31,195 nt of DNA, taken from the NCBI GenBank assembly GCA_964653595.1, contig CAZZHH010000038.1, positions 1-31,195 on the forward strand, in the 5' to 3' direction. The notes under the pieces were generated by a model. The model worked only from the letters and a program-made list of their open reading frames with translations. It searched no databases and was not told the DNA's origin. Within the stretch, counting starts at the first letter, position 1. The number at the start of each line of letters is the position of its first letter. The stretch is from JBAXTE01 sp964653595 (lineage in GTDB: Bacteria > Bacteroidota > Bacteroidia > Bacteroidales > WCHB1-69). Position numbers and translations under genes: made by a program. Shown here in pieces: positions 25,301-31,195 of this stretch.

Positions 25301-25962
25301 CCGTTGGATGTGTGAATCTTGATTTTGTCTTTGGCAAAGGACTGTCCCAACTGACCAGAATATCTTAACTTTATTTGATTTATATCTCCATTTTCTTTGA
25401 CTATAAAATTGTATTCTACCGTTTTGTCTCCCTCTTGGTGCACTAAAAATTCCAAATCAATGCCTGGATATATTTCCTGATATGTGACTTTTTTATATTT
25501 ATACAAGTTCAAAAAACCCTCATCTGGTGTTGTGCCAGTTGTGTAATAATTTATAAAATCCAAAGATGGGTCCTCGGCAATGATGTTTGAGTTGGAATTT
25601 GCACCCACTAACTCTACATCAATTCTGTGAAAATAATAGGTGGATTGTTTCGATGAACCATTTTTGCCATCCACTTTGTCTGAATTTAGATATTGACTAG
25701 TGGCATTTTTTTGAGGTTCAGCTCGGTAAGTGTCGTAACTAAATCCCGTGCTTTTAAGTTGAACATTCAGTCCGTTATTGCCTGTAAATAAATATTGTAC
25801 AGATGGATTTGGTTTGTAATTTTGGTCGTAAACCTGACCTTTATTCTCAACAAATCCTTTAGTCGCTTTGGAAAATACTTTTTGCTCTTGAGCAATATTG
25901 TGTAAAGTATTTGTAATTAATAAAAAAACGATAATTCCCTTTGATAAAAACCCCTTTTCCAT
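22354..25962 (-). CDS. Large T9SS type B surface protein with SBBP and PKD/Ig-like repeats
   Basis: A 1202-aa exported protein. After a signal peptide (residues 1-24) comes a DUF7948-like domain (about 34-270, FVENKGQVYDQNYKPNPSVQ onward). Seven beta-propeller-type SBBP repeats follow, each with a W-[GCFAS]-T/S-Y-[FYI]-G motif (WGSYFGG near 277 through WATYYGG near 676). Four PKD/Ig-like repeats come next with YNWSGP, YSWSGP, YSWSGP and YLWNNG cores (about 735-1045). The protein ends in the gliding-motility-associated C-terminal domain (about 1125-1202; FSPNDDGVNDLF, ITIFNRWGD, GWNGKKDGE, GTYYFTIKY), a type B T9SS signal. It should be secreted across the outer membrane and displayed or released. 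It is first in an operon with its PorP/SprF partner. The role, possibly adhesion or motility, is not defined by the sequence. Confidence 0.93.
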   Translation of the reverse strand: MEKGFLSKGIIVFLLITNTLHNIAQEQKVFSKATKGFVENKGQVYDQNYKPNPSVQYLFTGNNGLNVQLKSTGFSYDTYRAEPQKNATSQYLNSDKVDGKNGSSKQSTYYFHRIDVELVGANSNSNIIAEDPSLDFINYYTTGTTPDEGFLNLYKYKKVTYQEIYPGIDLEFLVHQEGDKTVEYNFIVKENGDINQIKLRYSGQLGQSFAKDKIKIHTSNGTMYEMIPASWIRETAEPQNVEYKIIEQTDNYLTVGLATRTPQKKGETLIIDPAPILEWGSYFGGTWDEWLVKMSISLTNDVYAAGNSISTSLATSGVYQTVMNGSYDAILVKFNESGARQWCTYFGGSGIDGAHSVSVDIIPGTGVNIIGRAVSTGLASIGSYEDTKPGGAAEFATFIARFNNTNGTLLWSTYYGYVDGGEQYQLEHSSPSITNSFDAIYVASSSNADPKIPFGTSPIQPTCNGWNDIAIAKFDFSGNIVWGTYYGSGDRETGSAICLDLAENVYISGGVKTTGLSTSGAFQATYGGGYDAFLMKVDKNGVKKWFTYYGGPSYDYGNALSYSPVIDAIYFGGATSSDVNIASTGSFISTRPGAAGKNSGFLSCFSSAGNRLWGTYIGGIDDEGVLGVTTACNGEALVVLESKSPGLSTTNVYQSTITGSSDALIVRFNPAGVRQWATYYGGSDRERCSDIKINTNNRIYVCGHTSSTTLISTPNGFQPTYAGGFQEGFIARFSETNIAGTKTVCKNSTLTLTAEISTTATPISYNWSGPAVASGTGNTLSVTNMDSTKAGVYTLTVTQGGCTYIKTDTVKVSPIPTPTASVISPICINDSIKLSSTGGVSYSWSGPNSFASTLQNPIIPTSILANSGVYTVTATNSYGCTATAQATLVVNPRPATSASSNSPICEYETINLTSLPNSQNSYSWSGPLTYTANTQNPTIANAAIGRGGIYTVTITNSFGCTSSAQTTVVVNPNPIITLNSDTTICQHQGINIFASGALTYLWNNGVSVSNYQIYPSADTTYEVYATDLNGCRDTASFNVTVLPFIELSIVQSPAGTLFTKQIATFNVIPSGYSNYSFYVNNQIVQNSSDNTFTASNFNDKDELSVIVSNPNMCFNVLKVPIHVIDIYNSFSPNDDGVNDLFMRGYQITIFNRWGDIMYQGIEGWNGKKDGEDVNTGTYYFTIKYFSAEGQEINYKGDLMLVR

Positions 25963-25995
25963 GATATAAATTTAATTATGCAATATATTTATGGG

Positions 25996-26003
25996 CAAAT
26001 TTA
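25996..26003 (-). promoter_or_regulatory. -7 promoter element of the T9SS surface-protein operon
   Basis: TAAATTTG on the minus strand matches TAnnTTTG, 34 nt before the ATG at 25962. No clear -33 TTTG is visible. The remaining gap to the DUF454 gene (26004-26176) is AT-rich with nothing recognisable. Confidence 0.45.
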
Positions 26004-26176
26004 ATAATTTTTTCTTTACTTAATTAATTTTGATGTTTTAAAACATCCCTGAAGTGAAAGTTTTTTTGTATCACTCTGTTGTTTTACTTGTGAAATTGAT
26101 ATTGTGCTATGGTTTTGCGAAAAATTAATTATGATAACTCATAAGAAAAAATGTATCTTTTTTGAATTTTCTTTTG

Positions 26177-26542
26177 TTATTTTTTCATAGTTTTTATCCA
26201 AAGAATATGTATCGTTACACCAATTGAAATAAGTATTAATAGAATTGTTGCTAATAAATAATTGCTATAATGAAAAATTGTAATTCCAATTGTACTCCAA
26301 AGTAATAATAAAGAAAATATTTTTGCGGTAATTGGTATGCCTTTTCCACTTCTGTAATTTAAAATATATTTTCCTAACCATTTTTTTTGAATAAGTTTTT
26401 GATAGTTTTTTGGGGATGATTTTGCAAACAAGGTAGCTGATAATAGCAAAAATGGAGTGGTTGGTAACAAAGGGACAAATACTCCGATGATTCCAAGTGC
26501 TAACGAGATAAATCCGATGATTATGAAAAACTTATTGATCAT
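26177..26542 (-). CDS. DUF454 (YbaN-like) inner-membrane protein
   Basis: A 121-aa, mostly hydrophobic protein. The N-terminal helix leads into the family hallmark GVFVPLLPTTPFLLLSA (about residues 21-37) and a short cytoplasmic loop (FAKSSPKNYQKLIQKKWLGKY). Two further helices (about 74-88 and 91-115) and a basic tail IKTMKK follow. This matches DUF454/YbaN, a family of small inner-membrane proteins of unknown function. The start is at the first ATG, preceded by AT-rich DNA with no Shine-Dalgarno sequence. Confidence 0.9.
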   Translation of the reverse strand: MINKFFIIIGFISLALGIIGVFVPLLPTTPFLLLSATLFAKSSPKNYQKLIQKKWLGKYILNYRSGKGIPITAKIFSLLLLWSTIGITIFHYSNYLLATILLILISIGVTIHILWIKTMKK

Positions 26543-26570
26543 TGTTTGACTTTAAGAGTTTTAATTTTAT

Positions 26571-26618
26571 GGATCCCGCAAAATAAATCCGTCAATTGAC
26601 GGATTTATAATTCGGCAC
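26571..26618. repeat. Palindromic repeat copy 1 (downstream of sbcC)
   Basis: The unit starts with GGATCCCGCAAAATAAATCC, contains a perfect 26-bp palindrome with no loop at 26583-26608 (half site ATAAATCCGTCAA) and ends TTCGGCAC. The outer flanks extend the dyad imperfectly. It aligns with the unit at 26699-26744 in the same orientation. The palindrome could act as a terminator or RNA-stability hairpin for the sbcDC transcript, but there is no T tract. Confidence 0.7.
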
Positions 26619-26625
26619 ATTTAAG

Positions 26626-26654
26626 ACTTTCGACTTTATGAACTTTCGACTTTA
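26626..26654. repeat. Short direct repeat between the two palindromic units
   Basis: ACTTTCGACTTTA occurs at 26626-26638 and 26642-26654, a 13-bp exact direct repeat with a period of 16. It lies between the two palindromic units and appears to belong to the same repeat-rich intergenic block. Confidence 0.7.
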
Positions 26655-26691
26655 CAAATCCAGAAAAACAAGAAATTTTCAATTTCGTAGC

Positions 26692-26744
26692 TTTTCGAGG
26701 ATCCTCGAAAAATAAAAAAATCAAAGATTTTTATTTTTCGGGAC
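26692..26744. repeat. Palindromic repeat copy 2 (downstream of sbcC)
   Basis: Two alternative dyads overlap here. One is the 20-bp perfect palindrome TTTTCGAGGATCCTCGAAAA at 26692-26711. The other is a 13-bp stem CGAAAAATAAAAA (26706-26718) pairing with TTTTTATTTTTCG (26728-26740). The part from GGATCC (26699) to GGAC (26744) aligns with copy 1. It begins just 8 nt after the sbcC stop codon in the direction of transcription. Confidence 0.7.
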
Positions 26745-26751
26745 TTTCCAC

Positions 26752-29700
26752 TCACCTCCAGCTATATTCAATCCTGCTCCCCCTGTCGTCGCTATTAGTA
26801 ATCACCAGACATTTCGGGATCTCCTGTTTCATCTCTTCCACGTGTGAAATTAGACCTACGATTCGATTCTCCAAACGGAGCGATTGCAAGGTTTGAAAGA
26901 CTGTGTGTAATGACTTATTGTCTAGCGACCCAAACCCTTCGTCCATGAAAAAGAAGTTTTGCGAAATGTGACTTTTTCGGTTTATAGCATCGGACAACGC
27001 CAGTGCAAGACACAAAGAGGCTTGAAATGTTTGCCCACCCGAAAGTGAGTCGCTACTGCGTGTATGCCCGTTGTTTAGGTGATCAATCACATCAAAGCTG
27101 TTGTCCGCGTTTAGTGTGAGTTCTAGGTGTCCGTTGGAGAGCTTCACAAACCTACGATTGGCTTCCTTGCAGAGATTTTCTAGATAATAGGTCGAAACAT
27201 AGTTGACAAATTTATTCCCAAAAAACAGTTTAGAGATCTTATTCAAGTCATTGATGCGGTTTTCTAATTGCTCAAATTCAGCAACAAGTACTTGATGTTT
27301 AGAAAGAGATTCGTTGGCAACTTCTAACTGATTCACCAATTGTCCTTTGTGTTCTGTCTCTTCTTGGATTTGAGTTGTCAGCAAATCCAGTTGGTAGATT
27401 AATGTCTGATGTTGTTTCTCATCATAATCGATTTTGCTGCTTTTTTTCTCTAATGTTTGTAGCGTAGATTTTAAGGAGATCATCTGTTCATCAAACACTT
27501 TGATCGAATGCTCTTCCGAAATTACATCCAACGGGTGGGCGGTGAATCGGCTCACAATTTCATCCGTGATTTGTGGGTGTTTGAGATATAGCTCTTTCAA
27601 ATGAAAATCAACTTCCGATTTTTGTTTACTGAGATTGTCAACTTGAATTTGAAGCTCTTGCAACATCCCTTCAACCCCAGATTTTATGTTGTTCAATGTC
27701 ACCAATTCCTGATTCAGCTGTTCAAACTTTTTCTCAATAGTTTGGTGTTCTTGGACAAATCCAATCCCTATTTTCTTTAGCTCCGCCTCTTCTGTTAATG
27801 AATATTCATCAACAGTTAAATGTTTCAAAGCATCCGTTCGTTGTTTAATAATGGTTTTAAATTCAGTGTTTTGCAATGTATTTTGGTGAGTCTCTTTTTC
27901 TAGATCCCCAATTATCACCACCATTTTATCAAGTGATTCTCGAAGCGTTTTCACCTCTTTTTCCAAATTAATGATTGCTTTCGAGCTTGCTTTATGTGCT
28001 TCAATATCCGTCTCCAAGAGTGATTTGTCTTTGTATTTTTCGTCAAAAACAAATGCAGCCTCGTGTTCTTTAAATTCCTGACGCTGTATTGCCAACTCGT
28101 TTTGCGCCACTTCCAGTTTTGGCAATAGATCTAGCTTTTGCTGCTGTTTCCCTTTCAACTGTATTTGGAGTTTGGTAAGTTTTTCAACCAACTCCGAGGA
28201 GATTTTTTGAGTTGATTGTTTCTCCTTTAAAACCAGGGTCACGTCATCATGCACCTGGATATTTGGATGTTCCAATGCTCCGCACAATGGGCAAGGTTTG
28301 CCATCATGCAACGTGTCCACATATTTCGAAAGTTGCTGAGCCAGCTTCAAATCACTGATTTCCTGATCCATCATCAGCAATTCATTCTTTATCTCAACTA
28401 TCTTTTCCGCCATTAACGAAAATACCAGTTGAATGTCATTAGGCAAATCAACCGACGCATCCTGAAGTAGAGTTGAGATTTCATTTTCCAATTTTCCAAT
28501 TTCGTCCTGCAAGGATTTCACACCCGCTCCTTTATCTTTTCCCTCTTTTACAATCTTCTCCCTGACTAAATGCCAGCTTTTGGCATCATTCAAACTATTA
28601 ATGTCGGATAGTTTGCTTTTCACTAATCCCAATTGCATTTCAGTCTCTTTCAATTTTTCAGTCTGCTTCTCCTGCAAGTTTTTAGTTACATCAATCTCTC
28701 GGATAAGTTCTTCACTTTTTTGGGTATATTGCAATAAATTCTGCTGATTTATCCTAATTTCAACCAAGTGGTCGATATCCGAAGCTTTTTCCAACAAAAC
28801 TCCCCTCTTTTTATAATCTGGGGTCATGTTTAGAAGTTGTTCTGATATATTTTTATGATTTGCTGTCATTTCCAGTTGCTCATCTGTCTTACTCTTGATT
28901 GATTTGCCTAACTCCTCAAGCTGAGCAATGATTCCAATTTGTTGATCCAAAACAGGTTTTAGCTCTGAAACAAAAATTCGATATTGTTCAAGTTGAAGTC
29001 GTTTCTGATCAATCATCCCTCTACCTGATTCAATTTCATTCAGTTTGTTCCGGGTGATTGCAATCTCTTCAATATCCTTCTTTAATTGGTCTAGAACACC
29101 CTTTTGTTTATCCAATGAATTCTTCTCCGCCGTTTTCTTTGCACTGGATTGTAATACTTCCTCTATTTGTTTTACCAATCTTTCGGGTACATCCATATCA
29201 ATGGTTCCAAGGGTTGCCAAAGAACCTTCAATTTCGCTTCTTCTTGTCAGCGATTTGCCGATTAAAGATTGAGCTTTGTTATATAGATTGAACTTCCCTA
29301 AATCGAAAATCTCCTCCAACATGCTCGAACGGTCTCTGACTCCCAGCTTCAAAAACTCCTGAAATTTGCCCTGTGGAATGATGATGGTTCTCTTGAAATT
29401 TTCGTAGGTCAGTCCGATTACCAGCTCCAATTCGTCCGTGCTAATGGGTATTTTCGACTCAAAGTCATGTTCCTCAACCTGATAGCAACTTCTGGAGCTG
29501 GTATTTATGTCGCCATGTTTTTTCGAATTCCGTTTGAAATGGCTGATGGAATTATAATATTGCCCGTTATTGGCTTGAAAAGTAAAATCGATAAACATCT
29601 CGTTGGACGAGAGATTCATCATGTTATACTTGACTTTAGTGTTAATCCGTTCAATTTTTCCATATAGAGCATAGGTGATGGCTTCCAAAATGCTTGATTT

Positions 29701-29820
29701 TCCGCTTCCTACCGACCCGAAAATCCCAAACAGGTGATCCGAGGCAAGTTCCCTGAAATCGATGGTCTGTTTCTCTTTGTAAGAATATACACCTTTTAGT
29801 GTAAGTGTGATTGGAATCAT
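26752..29820 (-). CDS. sbcC: Exonuclease SbcCD, ATPase subunit SbcC
   Basis: A 1022-aa SMC/Rad50-like ATPase. Walker A is GSVGSGKSS (about residues 35-43) and a long coiled coil runs from about 190 to 890. The zinc hook CPLCGALEHP lies near 508, the ABC signature LSGGQTFQASL near 922, and Walker B FFFMDEGFGSLD near 957. With SbcD it forms a nuclease that opens hairpins and degrades blocked DNA ends. The length is typical. Its start codon overlaps the sbcD stop by 4 nt, indicating translational coupling. By hand count of sample lines, GC is about 42%, above most neighbouring genes. Repeats flank its 3' end. Confidence 0.97.
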   Translation of the reverse strand: MIPITLTLKGVYSYKEKQTIDFRELASDHLFGIFGSVGSGKSSILEAITYALYGKIERINTKVKYNMMNLSSNEMFIDFTFQANNGQYYNSISHFKRNSKKHGDINTSSRSCYQVEEHDFESKIPISTDELELVIGLTYENFKRTIIIPQGKFQEFLKLGVRDRSSMLEEIFDLGKFNLYNKAQSLIGKSLTRRSEIEGSLATLGTIDMDVPERLVKQIEEVLQSSAKKTAEKNSLDKQKGVLDQLKKDIEEIAITRNKLNEIESGRGMIDQKRLQLEQYRIFVSELKPVLDQQIGIIAQLEELGKSIKSKTDEQLEMTANHKNISEQLLNMTPDYKKRGVLLEKASDIDHLVEIRINQQNLLQYTQKSEELIREIDVTKNLQEKQTEKLKETEMQLGLVKSKLSDINSLNDAKSWHLVREKIVKEGKDKGAGVKSLQDEIGKLENEISTLLQDASVDLPNDIQLVFSLMAEKIVEIKNELLMMDQEISDLKLAQQLSKYVDTLHDGKPCPLCGALEHPNIQVHDDVTLVLKEKQSTQKISSELVEKLTKLQIQLKGKQQQKLDLLPKLEVAQNELAIQRQEFKEHEAAFVFDEKYKDKSLLETDIEAHKASSKAIINLEKEVKTLRESLDKMVVIIGDLEKETHQNTLQNTEFKTIIKQRTDALKHLTVDEYSLTEEAELKKIGIGFVQEHQTIEKKFEQLNQELVTLNNIKSGVEGMLQELQIQVDNLSKQKSEVDFHLKELYLKHPQITDEIVSRFTAHPLDVISEEHSIKVFDEQMISLKSTLQTLEKKSSKIDYDEKQHQTLIYQLDLLTTQIQEETEHKGQLVNQLEVANESLSKHQVLVAEFEQLENRINDLNKISKLFFGNKFVNYVSTYYLENLCKEANRRFVKLSNGHLELTLNADNSFDVIDHLNNGHTRSSDSLSGGQTFQASLCLALALSDAINRKSHISQNFFFMDEGFGSLDNKSLHTVFQTLQSLRLENRIVGLISHVEEMKQEIPKCLVITNSDDRGSRIEYSWR

Positions 29821-31040
29821 AACGTTTCCTCCTCTCCGATAATCTCTTTGAACAGATTCATCAATGTTTCGTTGGGAGCAATGCCATTGTTTTGGCTTTT
29901 GAAATATTCCACAAACAAAGTCTCCCGATTCAACTCCAAGCTTTCCGATTCGATATTTTCAGATTCATTGACTTTGTTCAAGACTAAAATCAACTGAACT
30001 ATGTTTGGGTTTGCTTGCAGTAACTGTTTTTGCTCTTCACTGCTGAGATGAATGTCCGTTTTGATAGTCAACTCAATCAACGGTTCAGGGTTGTTTTCGA
30101 GCCATTCGATGGCATCAGCGATGTTGGTAAAACTCTTACGAACCAACAATTTTGGAGTTTTTAGTTCCAATGGGGCGATTACAGCTGGTGAGCCAGGTTC
30201 GATGTCTACGCAAAGCACCATCTTCTTTTGGTTTGCTTCACCAAAACTGTATGCCAGCGGACTTCCGCTATACATGATGGGACAAGGATTTGAATCCACC
30301 GTTTGTTTTCGATGAAGATGCCCCAAAGCAATGTAATCTATTCCTTTTGGAAAATTATTACTGTAGACCACTTGAGCACCTCCGATGTTGATTGGTTTCA
30401 TCTCGTCCAAATTTTCTTCGGGCAACGGACTTCCTTCTTTCCCTACAAAAAGATGTGCTGCAAGTACATTTACTCCGTTTTGATCAAGATAGGCTTCAGC
30501 GATTTGTCTCCACTGTTGTTGGAGCGATTCGCGCATGTTGGCTTCCGGATCTTCACATCCCATATAACTCTTCATGCGGTATTCGTTGGCATAAGGAACG
30601 GCCACTACCCTAAGTGGTGCAGCAAATGTTGGAGCTGTTATTTCCAAAAAACCAACATCAGTGCGGGTGACTTTCAATCCCGTTTCAAGTTCAAAAGGCA
30701 CTAGTTGGCTGTTGGGATAACCCACAAAGATTATCCCGCACTCACGGGCAAGTGAATCGGGTGATTCAATGCGGTCGGGCGAGTCGTGGTTGCCGGCAAT
30801 GGCAATTACTGGACGGGTAGAGTTATTGGTGAGCCGTTTGAGGGTTTTATATAGCAACTCCTGCGCTTCAACTGGTGGGTTAAAGGTATCGTACAAATCA
30901 CCGGAAACAATAACTGCATCCGCTTTCTGCTCATCACAAAGTGTGCATATTTCATCCAAAACCACTTTTTGTTCCTCGATTCGGGAAACACTGTCGAGCC
31001 ATTTTCCCAAATGCCAGTCGGACGTGTGTATTATTCGCAT
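29817..31040 (-). CDS. sbcD: Exonuclease SbcCD, nuclease subunit SbcD
   Basis: A 407-aa Mre11-like calcineurin-type phosphoesterase. Metal-binding motifs appear in order: TSDWHLGKW (residues 5-13), VSGDLYD near 45, AIAGNHDSPD near 80, AAHLFVGKEG near 195 and ALGHLHRKQ near 245. A C-terminal capping domain follows. It cuts DNA ends and hairpins with SbcC. It is the first gene of a two-gene operon with a 4-nt overlap. The local GC (43-53% in two lines counted by hand) is clearly above the window's typical mid-30s. Plus-strand open frames across this gene are shadows. Confidence 0.97.
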   Translation of the reverse strand: MRIIHTSDWHLGKWLDSVSRIEEQKVVLDEICTLCDEQKADAVIVSGDLYDTFNPPVEAQELLYKTLKRLTNNSTRPVIAIAGNHDSPDRIESPDSLARECGIIFVGYPNSQLVPFELETGLKVTRTDVGFLEITAPTFAAPLRVVAVPYANEYRMKSYMGCEDPEANMRESLQQQWRQIAEAYLDQNGVNVLAAHLFVGKEGSPLPEENLDEMKPINIGGAQVVYSNNFPKGIDYIALGHLHRKQTVDSNPCPIMYSGSPLAYSFGEANQKKMVLCVDIEPGSPAVIAPLELKTPKLLVRKSFTNIADAIEWLENNPEPLIELTIKTDIHLSSEEQKQLLQANPNIVQLILVLNKVNESENIESESLELNRETLFVEYFKSQNNGIAPNETLMNLFKEIIGEEETL

Positions 31041-31187
31041 AAGTATCAGGTTGTATGAGGTTTGTTATTTCGTAGGCACTCTAAATATCAGCTTCACTTC
31101 TCCTATAAATCCATCTTTAATCAAATTTGGATTCAGTAAGTGTCAAGTTTCACAAGGTTGTTGATTCAAGTTTGAATTATTTAGTTG

Positions 31188-31195
31188 CAAACATA
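31188..31195 (-). promoter_or_regulatory. Possible -7 element for sbcDC at the window edge
   Basis: TATGTTTG on the minus strand matches TAnnTTTG. It is the last sequence in the window, about 148 nt before the sbcD ATG, so any -33 element is out of view. The implied leader would be unusually long. Confidence 0.35.

Noticed and set aside
26571..26744. CRISPR array
   Set aside because: There are only two diverged palindromic units with no regular spacer series, and no cas genes lie in the window.
26752..31040. Defence-island nuclease system
   Set aside because: SbcC and SbcD have complete, ordinary housekeeping motifs and lengths, and no other defence genes lie nearby.
30303..31164. Plus-strand frames of 131-133 aa opposite sbcD
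   Set aside because: They are antisense shadows favoured by the higher GC of sbcD; the minus-strand frame has every SbcD metal motif.

Overview
The window comes from a low-GC member of the phylum Bacteroidota. Four observations point there. Several genes are preceded by the Bacteroidota -7 promoter element TAnnTTTG and almost none has a Shine-Dalgarno sequence. A 1202-residue surface protein ends in the gliding-motility-associated (type B) C-terminal domain of the type IX secretion system (T9SS) and sits next to a PorP/SprF-family protein. A GWxTD-domain protein is present. SecA is unusually long (1093 aa). I cannot place it below phylum, although a gliding Flavobacteriia-, Cytophagia- or Sphingobacteriia-like organism would fit.

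Layout. Positions 1-310 hold a dispersed-repeat-like sequence, then a tRNA-Ser(UGA) on the minus strand with its own promoter and terminator. From 593 to 5014 three plus-strand genes encode a GWxTD protein, a threonine-aldolase-type PLP enzyme and an M49-like metallopeptidase lipoprotein; a bidirectional terminator follows. Every later gene is on the minus strand, so the rest is described in transcription order from high to low coordinates. sbcD-sbcC (31040-26752) is the DNA end-processing nuclease. A palindrome-rich intergenic stretch follows, then a DUF454 membrane protein. Next are the T9SS substrate, its PorP/SprF partner, an S4 RNA-binding protein and adenine deaminase. A split transketolase has a von Willebrand A (VWA) protein gene between its two halves (19256-16000). 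An ECF sigma factor, a membrane anti-sigma-like protein and a Spy/CpxP-like periplasmic protein form a regulatory module (15902-14298). A YqhD-type alcohol dehydrogenase, a DUF2795 protein, SecA and a WbqC-family protein follow. Last come a slipin/stomatin (SPFH) membrane protein and an unrecognised 738-aa protein with EF-hand-like loops and C-terminal membrane helices.

How the genes fit together. Much of the window is housekeeping and envelope biology: Sec export (SecA), T9SS surface export, envelope stress sensing (ECF module), membrane organisation (SPFH pair) and central carbon metabolism (transketolase). No CRISPR array, phage, toxin-antitoxin or insertion sequence was seen. The best candidates for something undescribed are the slipin plus 738-aa EF-hand-like protein pair, the VWA gene embedded in the transketolase operon, the ECF module headed by a 19-bp perfect inverted repeat, and the paired palindromic repeats downstream of sbcC. 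These are leads from reading the sequence; no database search was possible.
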